Source: Blastocladiella britannica (taxonomy: Eukaryota > Blastocladiomycota > Blastocladiomycetes > Blastocladiales > Blastocladiaceae). From it: a stretch of 23,329 bases of DNA. Below the pieces are notes generated by a model. It saw only the letters and a list, made by a program, of their open reading frames with translations. It had not been told where the DNA came from and did no database searches. The DNA lies in assembly GCA_025349905.2 (NCBI GenBank), contig MU624798.1, forward strand, positions 1 to 23,329, written 5' to 3'. Positions 1 to 12,000 of the stretch are shown one piece after another. A program made the position numbers and the translations under genes. Positions within the stretch are counted from its first letter, which is position 1. Every line of letters starts with the position of its first letter.

Positions 1-86
1 CACGTACTTTCACACCAATTTTCTTTTTTCTTGATCGCATATCCCTCGCGACATATAATCCATTAACTGTACAACGAAAAAAGAAA
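1..86 (+). promoter_or_regulatory. Upstream region of the giant ASH-protein gene
   Basis: The 86 bases before the first ATG hold a CCAAT pentamer at 15-19, a pyrimidine-rich tract at about 20-33 and an AT-rich TATAAT at 54-59. The start codon sits in an A-rich context (GAAAATG), which is typical of fungal starts. The window begins here, so more of the promoter probably lies outside. Function is inferred from position and composition only. Confidence 0.35.
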
Positions 87-3000
87 ATGTCGCCGCCTGG
101 TCCTTCGCGCCAGACTGTGCGCCGATCCACCGACGCCCTCGGGAGCAGCAATCACGGCGTCAACAAAAATGACAACTCTGGCAGCATCGCCAAAGCGCCC
201 ACATCAGCTACTTCGTCAGCCGCGTCCCTCAAAGCATCCACTTCGCGCCTGGCCCCACTGCAGTCTTCTGCTTCCACCAGTCCCCTCCGGCATGGAGGCC
301 TTGTTCGTACACTGGGAGGGGGAGGTGGTGGTTCCCACCCGAGCTCGAGTGAAGTTCTGGATCCGGCCGATGGCTACGGTGGTGGCAGCGGTGCCTCGCT
401 CTCGATCACCTCACAACCGCCGCACATGTCGAGGGCGGCTTCGCGCCGGTCATCCATTGTCAATCTGGCCGGCACTGCTTCGATTGGAGACCTCAATGCC
501 GCCATGGCACAGCTGACGCCCTTACTTCCACCCATTGGAGGTGCTGGCCTCAATGGGGCTGTTCTGCATTCCTCTGGCTCTCGCCCACTCCTCAACATGT
601 CGGGTGGCGGGCATCTTGGCGCTGGACACCGCCGGCCACACTCCAACCGCGCTCAAACCCTGTGGAACCTGATCCGCACCTTTGTTGTATGTACATGTCC
701 TTTGCCAAGCCAAGTCACTCTCACAAACCCATTGATACGATATACAGTCCCGCAAGTTCTTTTCCACCTTCATGTCAGGAGCGCTACAGCAACACGGCCC
801 GCTTGATTTTGTCACGCACATGAGTACCGTATGGGCCGCCCTCGAGGCACAGCAATCTGCATACCATTCGCACATCACCGCCGCTTCCATGCGTCGCGCA
901 CTCCCGTCCTGGCTGCAAGTATTTGATGACGACGACACGGTCCATCCATTTGCGCACGCCGATTCGGATCCCGCACTGGAAGCAGCCGAAAATGGATGGG
1001 AGCTGGCGGCCGATCTCGGATCCCCCTTGGCAGCGGAAGACAGCCATGGCCCTGCCTCTGCCTACGCAAGACCGCATGATCTTTCGCAAACCTGGTCGTC
1101 TGCGCCAGCGTTGCCGCTCTTGGCCTCGGCCGACGGATCGGACCCCATGGACTGGATGACCGGCATGTCGCTCGAGTCGCTGTCAGACATTGACCTCATG
1201 GGCGTTTTGGCGGCGGTGCTGCAGGGCCTCGCAGCGGCGGTCGCGGCCGAGCTCGCGTCGGCTGCCACTGGCGGGTCCTTTGGCGGGAGCAGCAGCAACA
1301 GCGGCCCAGCTGGCGGGAACTACAATGGCAGCGATCCCAGCCCTGGCGACGGTCCTGCTGCCAGTGCCCATGACGGCGTACCTACTTCTTCTTCTTCGTT
1401 TGCAGCCCCTCCTACTTCATCTTCCTCCTCGAGTTCGACCGGGTACTTTCACCTGGCCACGCACACCACCGCGTGGAGGCTGCTGGTTCTTGCTCTTCGC
1501 GCACGTGAGCCCACGTACCGGCGACTGACCCTGTCTGCTCTTGCCGCCGTCGCGCCCAGTGTGGTCCGAACTCTCGCAGACGCCGCAACCCAGTGGGCAC
1601 TGGCCCGCAAGTTGCTCGAGGTGGCCACTGGCGACGAGCACGCCGTCTTGCGCCACCACGCCGTTCATGTCCTGGGTGAGATTTTCGGGTTGCATCTGGC
1701 CCGAATTGCCCAGCAAATGGGCGGCGGCGGATCGAATGGCCATGGTGCGCATGGTGATGGCAGTACTGGAAAGCACGGCCACGGGTCGACAACAGCGGCC
1801 ATGCTGGCGGCGCTGGGCGACTGGGGCGCTGCAACCGATGGACCGGTTGCACTCGTGTTCTCTGCACTGTGCTCTGCCGTCCACCGACAACAGGCAGCGG
1901 ACCGGGCGCAAATCGAATTGTTTCCACAGCCAGCGGACCCGACCACCACCACCGCTGCTGCTGCCGCGGACACGCAGTCGCCAACATCTCAGGCACCGGC
2001 ATCGATTTCTCCCGGTTCCGCTCAAGTACCCGTAAATGTCGAAGCCATTGTCGCCAAGATCTATTTGTTCACGGCCATTGGCAAGTTTGTCCGCCCCGAT
2101 GGTTCTGAGCCGCCAGCAGTCAAGGCGGTTGTCCTGTACCTGGTATGGGTTGAATTGCAGCACATCTTGCCCAATATGCGACACGTCAAGGCCTACGTTG
2201 GCGTCATTCAAACCGTTATGCGCATTCTGACGAGCGTACGTTACATATTTTTTTATCCTGATTGTACATGACAGCCTCTGTCTGTACCATGCCGTGCCGG
2301 ACACGGACTAACGAGAAAAAAAAAACATGCAAATAGATCCAACCCAACGAAACCAACAAGGCGTTCATCGGTGCCATGTTCAAGACGCACATCCAGCCCA
2401 TGATGCGACTGGACCCGGGACTCAAGCATGCAGCTGCGGCCGAAGCGTCGAGCAACTCGGCAGCAATCGCCAACGGCGAGCACCACAAGGTCTCCATGAC
2501 AGCGGCCGAATCGCTGGCGGTGGCCGAAACGTTGCGTCGCCTGGCGGTCCAGTTTACGTCGCTGTGGCTCCCGATCACGCGCGATGGCGCTCGCGCCGCC
2601 GCGCTGACGGTTCTTCAGAACGGATGCCAGGCGCTCGACCACTTGCTCTCGGGGTCGTCATCCATTGCCGGATCGGCGCACGCCGCACACTGGCTCGCGG
2701 GCGACTTGACATCTTTCCACAGTCAGCTGCAGGATGAACGGGCACGCGCCGCTACCAGAGCTCGCGTGCTCTGGCAGTTGCTGCAAATGCCCGGCATGAC
2801 TGCGCGGCTGTCGCGGGTCCCCGGTGCGGCACGCGGCTGGTTCGGTACACCCGACGAGCTTGTGGACTTGCCTGGAAGCGTGGCAGCGGGACTGCGGTCG
2901 AGCCGCGCTGCTGGACTCGACAACGGCCCGGTGGCAGAAGATCTCATGTCCTCTGCTGTGATACGGAGCTCCAATGGCACCTTTGGTCCCGGCGCCAGCC

Positions 3001-6000
3001 GCCATAGCCTGTCAATGCAAGGGACAACGTCGCGTAGTTCACAGCCCGCTGCCGGAGCTACTCCAGGGAAAAAGCAATCGATTACTGCTGCAGCCGCCGC
3101 CGCCGCCGCTGCAACGGCCGCCGCCAACAATGTCGTGCCCGTGATTCTGCCGACGTGCAACATGCCCTTGACTGGCTCTATTGTGGTGCACTTGCCCGAT
3201 GCATCCGGCGCAGCTGCCGCTAAGGCGGGCCACGGTTTGCATAACAACACGATCGTGTACATTACGCGACCACTCCCGCGACTGCAAGGCGTGCCCGAAA
3301 ATGCCACCACTGTGCCGCCCGTATTCATGGACCCATCGTGGGCGTCCAAGCTCCAGCAGGGGCATGCCCAGCAGCTCGCCGAGGCGGGCGACAGCCGCGC
3401 CGCAGCAGCTCTGGTGACGTCGGCGTACGAGCGACGAGAACGTGCCGGCCGCGTTCCTTGCCTGCCGGTCGGGTACACGTACTCTCCCGCGCCGATTCCG
3501 CCGCCTAGCGTTGTAGAAGTCCCCGGCGGGAAATCAACGTCTGCTCCCAAATCCAACATTGACCCACGCATGGGCCTTCGCGTCGGCGTGACTTCCTCTG
3601 ATTTCCCAACGTACCGCAAGGTGCCGTTCGGGTTTGTGACGCGGCCCGTCAACGTCGATGTGTCGTCGATTGTGCCCGAGCACGGCGACTTGGCTGTGCT
3701 CTCGGGAGGGACAGTCATTCGTCGCCCGAGCCTCGGCCTGTCGCTGAGTCACGTCAGCATCAACGAGATATCCGAGTCGCAGGAAAGCTCGGCCGAGGTG
3801 ATTGCACCACCACCATCGCAGAACCGCAGGGACCTTGCCGCCAAGTTGCATGCCGAGCCTGGGTCGCCTGCTAGCTTTCGCGGCCAGGGCGGAAGTTCAG
3901 CTGGTGGACTGGCCATGTCGCTCTTGGATGCCGCGTCGCATGCAGACCTGGTAGAAGAGGAGGAAGACGATGCCAGCCGCCGAGCCTCGTCGTCAAATTC
4001 CACTGGGTACGCCTCTAACTTTTTTTTTTTGACACACGCAACTTACACAAAAGTGATGGTAGCTACACGTTTGAGCGAATCCCTGCTGTATTCCCGGTCG
4101 CCCAGGGCTCCTTGAGCCAAGAGGCGCCAACCACCGAGTTCTTGCTAAATGCGCCGGTGGTACTCGACGTGATTGAGCCGACGCGCGCTCGCCGTATCGT
4201 GGCCCGCATCGTGTCCATCAACAAGTGCTTTGAGCCCGTCGCCGTGAATGGCGCAGGCTACTTGTCGCCCGGCGCGCGGTTCAATCTTCACATTCGGCCA
4301 CGGCTTGTCGCGCCATTGGCTCCACGTCCTGTCCCGCTTGCGCGCAAGCTCTCTATATTTGGCTCGCAGGTCCAAACTGCAAGTCCAGCGTCGACGTCGA
4401 GGGCAGACCTCGATAGCAGCAGCCCGCAGCTCGACCCGTCTCGTGGCAGCATGGGGTCGCGGATAGGAGGGGAAACGGACAATATAGATGATGAGGAAGC
4501 GGAGTGGATCACGATCCAGCTACAAGTCGAGGAGGATACTATCCCACCCCTTGAGGTATGTTTTTTTTCCTCCATTTGACATTGTATCTAATTCACATTA
4601 TAAAAAATAAAAAGGTCCTCCGCAATGCACAATCCGCACTCTCGCAAGCGCCTCTCGTCTCGTGTGGGTCTGTTCAAGACGGATCCTCATACTTTGCGCC
4701 CCCCGCCAACCCTTCCCCACTCCCATATGGGTTCACGCGAAGTGGCGAGGCATACTACCCACAGCCACCAGCTCTCTGTCCAATTCCAGCAGGTTTGCTT
4801 GGCAACGGTAGGCGCTACTTTTTTTCAGGAGCTGGCGCCGGCGTTTCCTGGGACTCGACAACGCAGACCCAGCACGGCATCACTGGCTTTGACTGCCGCG
4901 GCCATCCATTTTTCTTGCCAAAGGGATGCAAAATCCCAGCGCCAACGGGGTACACGACCTACGGTGTTCCGTACTACGACCTCTCGTCCATCTTGCTCGA
5001 GCGCGGGATTCTGATGGAACCGACATTCCCAACGGCATCCTCTGCCCATCTCAGCTGGGATGCGGCCCACCGCGTGATCGGGTCGCACAAGGTGGAAGCA
5101 GGTGACGAAGAGGATGCGCCCGAGATCTGGATGCCTGAGCCGGGCGATGAGGACTACATTGAGCCTCGCGGGATCGACTTTATTCGCCAAATGGACGACC
5201 TGGCGTACTTGACGCCGCCCGGAATCAAGACCATCTTGGAACCGCCGGCACTGCAATTCCAATCGGTCACGGGCGTTGTCGTCAAGCCTTGCATTCTCAA
5301 GTTCCGTGCCCTTCGCGGCGACCACTCGGAGCGCGACTATTTCTTTACCGTCGAGCCCATGGACGTGTTTTCGGTGGACATGTTCCACGTGCGGCTGCAG
5401 GCCGAGGGCATGGTGCAGGTCAAGGTCTCGTGCAGCAGCTCCCGTATCAAGTTTACAAGCGTCGAGGGCACTCTGTCCCTCATTGACGAGACGGGCCGAC
5501 GCCTCGTTACCTGTCGGTTGACGGCCACCCGCAAGTCGTTTGTGCGCATTCACCCGCAGTACTCGCACTGCGGGTGGGTGATGCCGAACCAGACGGCCAG
5601 CATGTCCTTCACGTGCGAGAACGTTTCCAGCACGCCCGTCCACCTGGTGCTGAAACGGCCCATCAACCCGGGACCGTTCTACATGCAGGACGAAATGGTC
5701 AAGCTCCAGAGCAAAGAGTCCAAGCTGGTGCAGGTCACGTTCGAGCCCGAAGTCGTAGGCGCCTTTGAGACGCAGGTGTTTATTGAGGCGCCCGGTGGGG
5801 AAGTGATTACGGTCCGGCTGGCGGGCGTGTGCGGCGTGCCCCTCGCGCTTCACACCGAGAGCCTGGATGACTCGGCTCTTGGACCAGACGTGATTGCGCG
5901 CGAGCGGTCCGCCTTTGTCACGCGCGTGTTCAAGCTCCTCGAAAACGGCGAGTCGGTGCTGTCGGTGAACGAGCGGCATTTACACGGCGCGGACGAGCAA

Positions 6001-9000
6001 GCGCTGTTCACTTCCCTGCTGTTTGCCATGGACCCCATTGGCCGCCGGCGCAACCACATTGTCATTGACTTTGGCGTCCTGCCGGCACCCATGTCCACAT
6101 CGGCCAAGGCGTTGTCGGCACAAGCGGCACTGAATCAAGATGCCGAAGAAGGACAAGGCGACACGGCAATGGAGCGCTCAGCCGTCGTCCTTCAGCAAAG
6201 GGACTCGGCGATCAGTCTGTGCTTGACGCTCTTTAACGTTTCGGCCGAGGCCCTCACCTGCTCGTTGCACTCTACGAGTCCCGCGCTGGAATTTGATTCG
6301 CTGGTTCGCGTCGCCCCACACAAGGCCAACACGATCCGCATCGACCTCCGCCCAACGCAACTGGGCGAATTCTGTTCGCTCATTACGCTGACGTGCCCCG
6401 GTTTTTCGTCCATGCCCTGCATAGTGCGCGGATACGTCGGCTGCCCCATTTCTATTTGCACGACCCCAACCGTGTGGATGTGTCCCGGGAACCCCAACGA
6501 GGCGTCCAAGGCGGTGATCCCCATCGTCAACTCGTCTAGCGCTGATATTTCGGTCACGGTCGAAATGGCCACGACCTGCAACCGGTTCACCCTGGCTGGC
6601 CAAACTCTCCTTCCGCGCACCATTCGAGAGGTGGCTGGGATTGACCGGGCAGTTGAAACACGGCAGCATCAACAGCTACAAACACTCGTGTCGCTACCCA
6701 TTGTGATCCCCGCCCATGCCGTGGTGGACCTCACGGTCGAGTGCAGTCCCGCAGGACAGTGCATCGAGACTGCCTCTTTGTCCCTGGTGGTGGACACCCG
6801 ATGGGCACTATCGTCGCCGCCAGTGACGTTTATCAGCATGCCCCTGTGGAACGCGCTCATCAAGCAGGATCTCGAGTCGCTCATGCACTGGCTGCACCAA
6901 ACCGCCCAGCTCTTCCCTGCCCCGCCTGTGAATGCACCCCCACCCCTCGTCAACAACCACATCCGTGACGACTTGCCCCCAGTTATGACAGCCACGTTTC
7001 GGACCACCTCGAAAAAGATGGTGTCCCCGCAGACCGTGTTCTTGTATAACCCGCTCACCGCGGCGGCTCCGTTTGCGCTTTTGCTGTCTCCTGGATTCAG
7101 TTTGTCGCGCCAGACCAGCAATTACATCAAGATCGGCCCCAATGATTCGCTTCCACTTGGATGCACGTTCCGCACCGACATCAACACCGAGGTCCACGGG
7201 TTTATGGTCGCCTACCCTGAACGATCGCTCGCCGTCGCAACACCGCTTGTGAGCAGCCCTTTGTTGATGGTGTTTCCCTCTCCCAGCGTGTCCTCGCGCG
7301 GCCTCGAGATTGATTTTGGGATTCTCGAGTCGGGTACCAACCGCACGTCCGAGTGGTGCATTCGCTCAGCGCTGCTGGTCAATTCGCGCGACGCCAATGT
7401 CATGTGGACGTGCCGCCTTGTCGTGAACCGCAACCGGCACTGCCCATTTGAGGTGCTGACGACGGCAGGCGACTTGCACCCGATGCAGGGGAACCTGGTT
7501 CGGTTTGACGTTGCGCCGACGGTCCAAGGCGCGTTTGACGCCACCTGCGAAATCGTGGCCAAGGAGCACCTGACGTCGCCGCCGACAATCGTGTGCACCA
7601 TCACGCTCCGGGTGCGCGTTGTGTTGACCCAGGTGATTGGGTTACCGGACGCGCACGACTTTGGCAGCTGCGTGGTAGGCAGCGAACTCTCGCACCAGTT
7701 TACGCTCGAAAACATTGGCAACTCGGACGCCAACGTTTCCCTGATCCCGCGCAGTCCGTTTGATATTGTCCCGTCTTCCTTCAAGCTACCCGCGCTGGGC
7801 GGGCAGCAGGTAGTGACGCTCTCGTTTGCGCCGACCGAGAGCTCCAAGGACTCGCTCAACCGCATTGCATGCTTCATCAACCATCGCGTGCACATGATTC
7901 GCGTGCTGGGCAAGTCGGGTTTTGTAGACTTGGCGTCCAACAACCACCACAACATTCTCGATTACGGCTCCGTGTCGTCTACGTGCATTGCATGGATGAA
8001 TGTCTATGTCACAAACCGCGGCACCTTACCCTTGCGCCTGGAGCACATTATTTCGCCCCGGTCGGAAATCTTGTCGCTCGAGCTCATGGGCAAGCAGCTC
8101 ATGGTCCAGGGATCGACCATGAGTGTCAAGCGCGACGGGTGGGCCATTGTCCGAAGCAAAATCAAGGCTCTGGCGCTGATTGGCCACTTTTTGCGCTACA
8201 AGCTCAAGCCGACGCTCACACGCACGCCCATGGTCCAGACGGAAGACGAACGGCCGGGAAATGGCCTTTCCCGCCGCATGACCGTCATTCCGTCCTCCTC
8301 GGTGCTCCAAAAGCAGCAACTCCAGCAGCAGCAGCAACAAAAGGGGATTCGACTGCCGATTGCCAGCGAGCACGGCGTGGCTCTGTCCGACCTCATTAGC
8401 AAGCCCGAGGAGCTCATTCTCGAGCCCATGTACAGCTTTGTCTTCCGCCTCGGCTTTAGCACGGTCCACCAAACGCGCCAAACGACCGACCTCAACATTT
8501 ACTACGTTCCCGTCATCTCCAACCCGTCGCCGTCGGCCACTCGGCGCCTGACATTCACCGTCACTGGGTACATTTACCGCGTCCTTGACTTTCATCCATC
8601 AAGCGTAAATTTCGGGCTGGTTCCCGTCTCATTCGTGTCCACCAACCTGCGCCACGTTCTCGAGTCCACGTCGTCTGCTCGCCCGATGCCGAATGGTCGG
8701 TTTGGCCAAGACGACGACAATGGCGGTGGCAGTGGCGACAGTGATTCGCTTGGGCCCAATGCCAAGGTGGTGCGCATCAGCAACATGAGCATTGAAAACC
8801 AAACCGTGTCCCTGCTCATGACCACCAGCAGCGGAACGGCAAGCACGCTGCGCTCGTCCAACAATGCGAATTTGACGCTCTTGTCGTCGTCTGGAAACGC
8901 TGCTGTTCTCTCGCCAGGGAACGGGTCGCCTGCCATCACCGTGTCGACGGGCGGCACAATGCAGTCGGCATTTCGGTTCGAGGGCCGGTCGTGGACGCTT

Positions 9001-12000
9001 GGTCCAGGCGAGTCGGTGCGCGTTCCGGTGCGCTTTATCCCAGCCCGCCCACAGATGCAGTACCATGGCGAGGCACTGCTGCAGCACAGCCACGGTGTCA
9101 CCATTCTCCGGTTCAGCGGCACGGGGGCCAGCGCCGAGGTCACCCACCCTTCACGCGTCCACTTTGGCGCCGTGGCCATGAACCAGGAAGGTTCGGCGTC
9201 CTTTACGGTCCACAACAAGGGACTTTTGCCATCCGACATTCACTGTCAGATGCTGTCCACTAGTGTCTTTTCATTTGATGGGCCAGATCCGTTCGACCTC
9301 GAGTTGACCCTCGACCCAGGTTCATCCGTGGAGATTGACTTGCTGTGCATGTGCAAACAGCAGGTTCCATACATTTCATCCGGGATGCGCCTCACGTGGC
9401 GGCGCTCGCCCGAGGAGCCGCCGGAATCAGAGGACATGACGCTCTCGGTGGATGTCGGGTATCCGATGTTCGCGATTGACCAGCTCGAGCTTGATTTCGG
9501 CGTGACCTACACCAAAAACGTGCAAACCATCCGGTTCCGGAACGAGGGCAACGCCGCGTGCGGATGGTCCATCAAGGCCGACTGTCCGCTCGTCTTTAGT
9601 CGGTCCCGTGGGACCATGCCGCCGCTGTCGAGCGACTCGATCGAAGTCATCTTTCAGCCAACGTCATTTGATCCGCTGGAAGCCAACATTGAGTTTACGA
9701 CCGATGCCGGTACGAAAATGGTGCTCGCGTATGGTATTGTCGGGGTGCCGTACCTGAAAATCCCCGACGAGCTGCTCATTTACGATTTTGGGATCATTGA
9801 GGTCGCCAACAGCCACACGGTCGAGATCCCGCTCATCAACACGGGCACCCGTCAGATCGAGTACACGGTTGAGCTGCAGCACTCGAGCGACGCTGCTGTG
9901 TTTTCGGTGGAACCGCTCGCGGGCTTTATCGACGGCGGCGCAACGCATTCGCTGCTGGTGACGGCGCACCCCACCGTCTTTTCGCATGTGTACTCTTGCC
10001 CCTGGATAGTGCGCACGGCCGATGGCGAGCGCTACGATGGCGGCTTTTCGTGCATTGGTGGGCAAGCCATTGTCACCATCAGTCGGTTGTTTGGAAGCTC
10101 GGGCACGAGCCGCCCCGGAACGGGCGACCCGTTGGAGGACGCCCGTTTGGCCAAGGAAGATGCGCAAGAGCGGCAAAAGAGCATCAATGAGCGGTTCGTG
10201 CCCCAGGCTGCCATGGCGATCCTTGACTACACCAACCAGCTCAAGGCCATTGCCGCCAATTTATCGTCGGATGACGCTCGCGAACTGGAGGCGCAAGTGA
10301 GGGCCATGGACCAAGCTCGCCAGGCGAAAAACAGTAACCGCCTGACATCACCCAACTCGCCTGCTGCTGTTGGCGCCACCCCACCTTCACCAAGTAGCGG
10401 TCGCGTCTTTTCTGGTCGCCCATCTCGTCTCGTGCTGCCGGCAACCCCGCCCTCTGCAGCAGCAGCAGCGGCGGCAGGGCCAAAGCCGCCACCGCGCTCT
10501 CCACTGGCGGCAGAAATCTCGGAAAGAGAGGACGGCCTCGATGTCGAAGGGCTTCTGCCCTCGCGTCCAAGCACCCAGTCGTCGGCGAAAATGCGCTGGC
10601 TCGAGGGTTCGCTCTTCAATCTTCGCGACGTGCAGCGACCCGTCGAGCTTCTCTTGGCCAAGGCTGAGGACCTGAATAAGCGAATCGCGGCACAAGCAGA
10701 GCTCGCGAAAAAACCAGCAGGAGGTGAATTCGAAGAGGACACCCCGAGCACTCGTCCACTCCCAAGCGGTCGGCCACGGCCATTGATTCGCGGCAGTACC
10801 ACTGCCAGCATGGGCGGTTCGACTGTGTCATTGACAGGTTCCTCGACGGATGATCTTGGCTCCTCGCAGCCACGCTCGCGTCTGTCCTCACGAGCCGCCC
10901 GAGAGTCCATGCACTCGCTCCTACGCCCGGTGACGGCTAACGAGCTCCAGAGTCACATTGAAGAGGTCAAGCGTGTCATGGAGACGCTGCAGTTGCATAT
11001 CCCCCACGTCACCGACTCTCAGAACGTCCATTTGCTTAGCGATGCCGTGGAGGGACTCCTCAAGTCCTCCGCCAAAATGGAAAGCGTACTCTACGTGCCG
11101 CCGTCCGAAACAACATCCCCCACGGCTCGACCAGTGGCATTGTACGCCCGCTCACCCATTCAAAAGGTATTCGATCTGGGCTTGCTCAAGCAGGGCGACT
11201 TTTTGGAGGACTACTCCATGTTTGATCTCCCCAACACGGGCAACATGCCCTTCGCATTTGGTGTCAATGTCATTCCGATCACCATGCGGCCGTATTTTGC
11301 CATCAAGCCCCTCGCTGGCCACATTGTTCCTGGAGGCAGCGTGCAGTTTTTGCTCACGTTCCAGGCCATCAGCGACGGGGATTTCCGGGCCGAGGTCGAG
11401 ATCATGAAGGGCGATACCCCCGTTCTCGCGGTCGCAGTGGTGGCCAAGGTAGGCTCGCCCAAGATTGAGGTGGATTTGACGGCGCTGGACTTTGGTCTTG
11501 TCTTGCGCGCCACCACTGCCACACTTCCCTTCATCATCCGCAACACTGGCTCGTACCGTGACACGGTCGACCTGGCGCTCGATTCGCCATACTTTGCGAT
11601 GGACTGGCCCGGTCGATCGGCGCGCATTCTTCCGGGCGAGAATGTGGTGATTCCCGTCAATTTTTCGCCCAAGAGCTCAGAACCGGTTGCCGTAAAGTGG
11701 ATGTTGTTCCCGCTCTCCCGGCAGCCCATTTCTATTGCACTGTCGGGCGAGGGCGCGGCACCGGAAATCAAGGTGACACCATCCAAGCTTCAGTTTGGCC
11801 AGATGTTTGTGGGAGATACGCGTACCATGGACCTCGAGGTGCACAATTTTGGGAACTGGGACGCTCAAGTCCTTCCCCGACTGACCCACCCGGCCTTTTC
11901 CATGGCGGTGGTCGGGCACAAGCCGCTCCTGCCTGGCGACGCGTTTGCGGTTCAGGCAAAGCAGAGCGCAGTGTTCCAGGTCAAGCTGCTGGCCGAAGAC

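Noticed and set aside
3040..3090. GATPGKK sequence resembling a P-loop in exon 3 of the giant gene
   Set aside because: It lacks the Ser/Thr after GK, has no strand-loop-helix context and lies in a disordered Ser/Ala-rich segment.
2723..3718. Long open frame on the minus strand (331 codons) opposite exon 3 of the giant gene
   Set aside because: It mirrors the GC-rich third positions of the plus-strand exon, has no recognisable domain, and the plus-strand frame joins cleanly to its neighbours by splicing.
4825..5979. Minus-strand open frame of 384 codons under the start of the 10.3-kb exon
   Set aside because: Composition is His/Arg/Leu-rich without domain features and the plus strand here encodes the aromatic repeats and the first ASH-like module.
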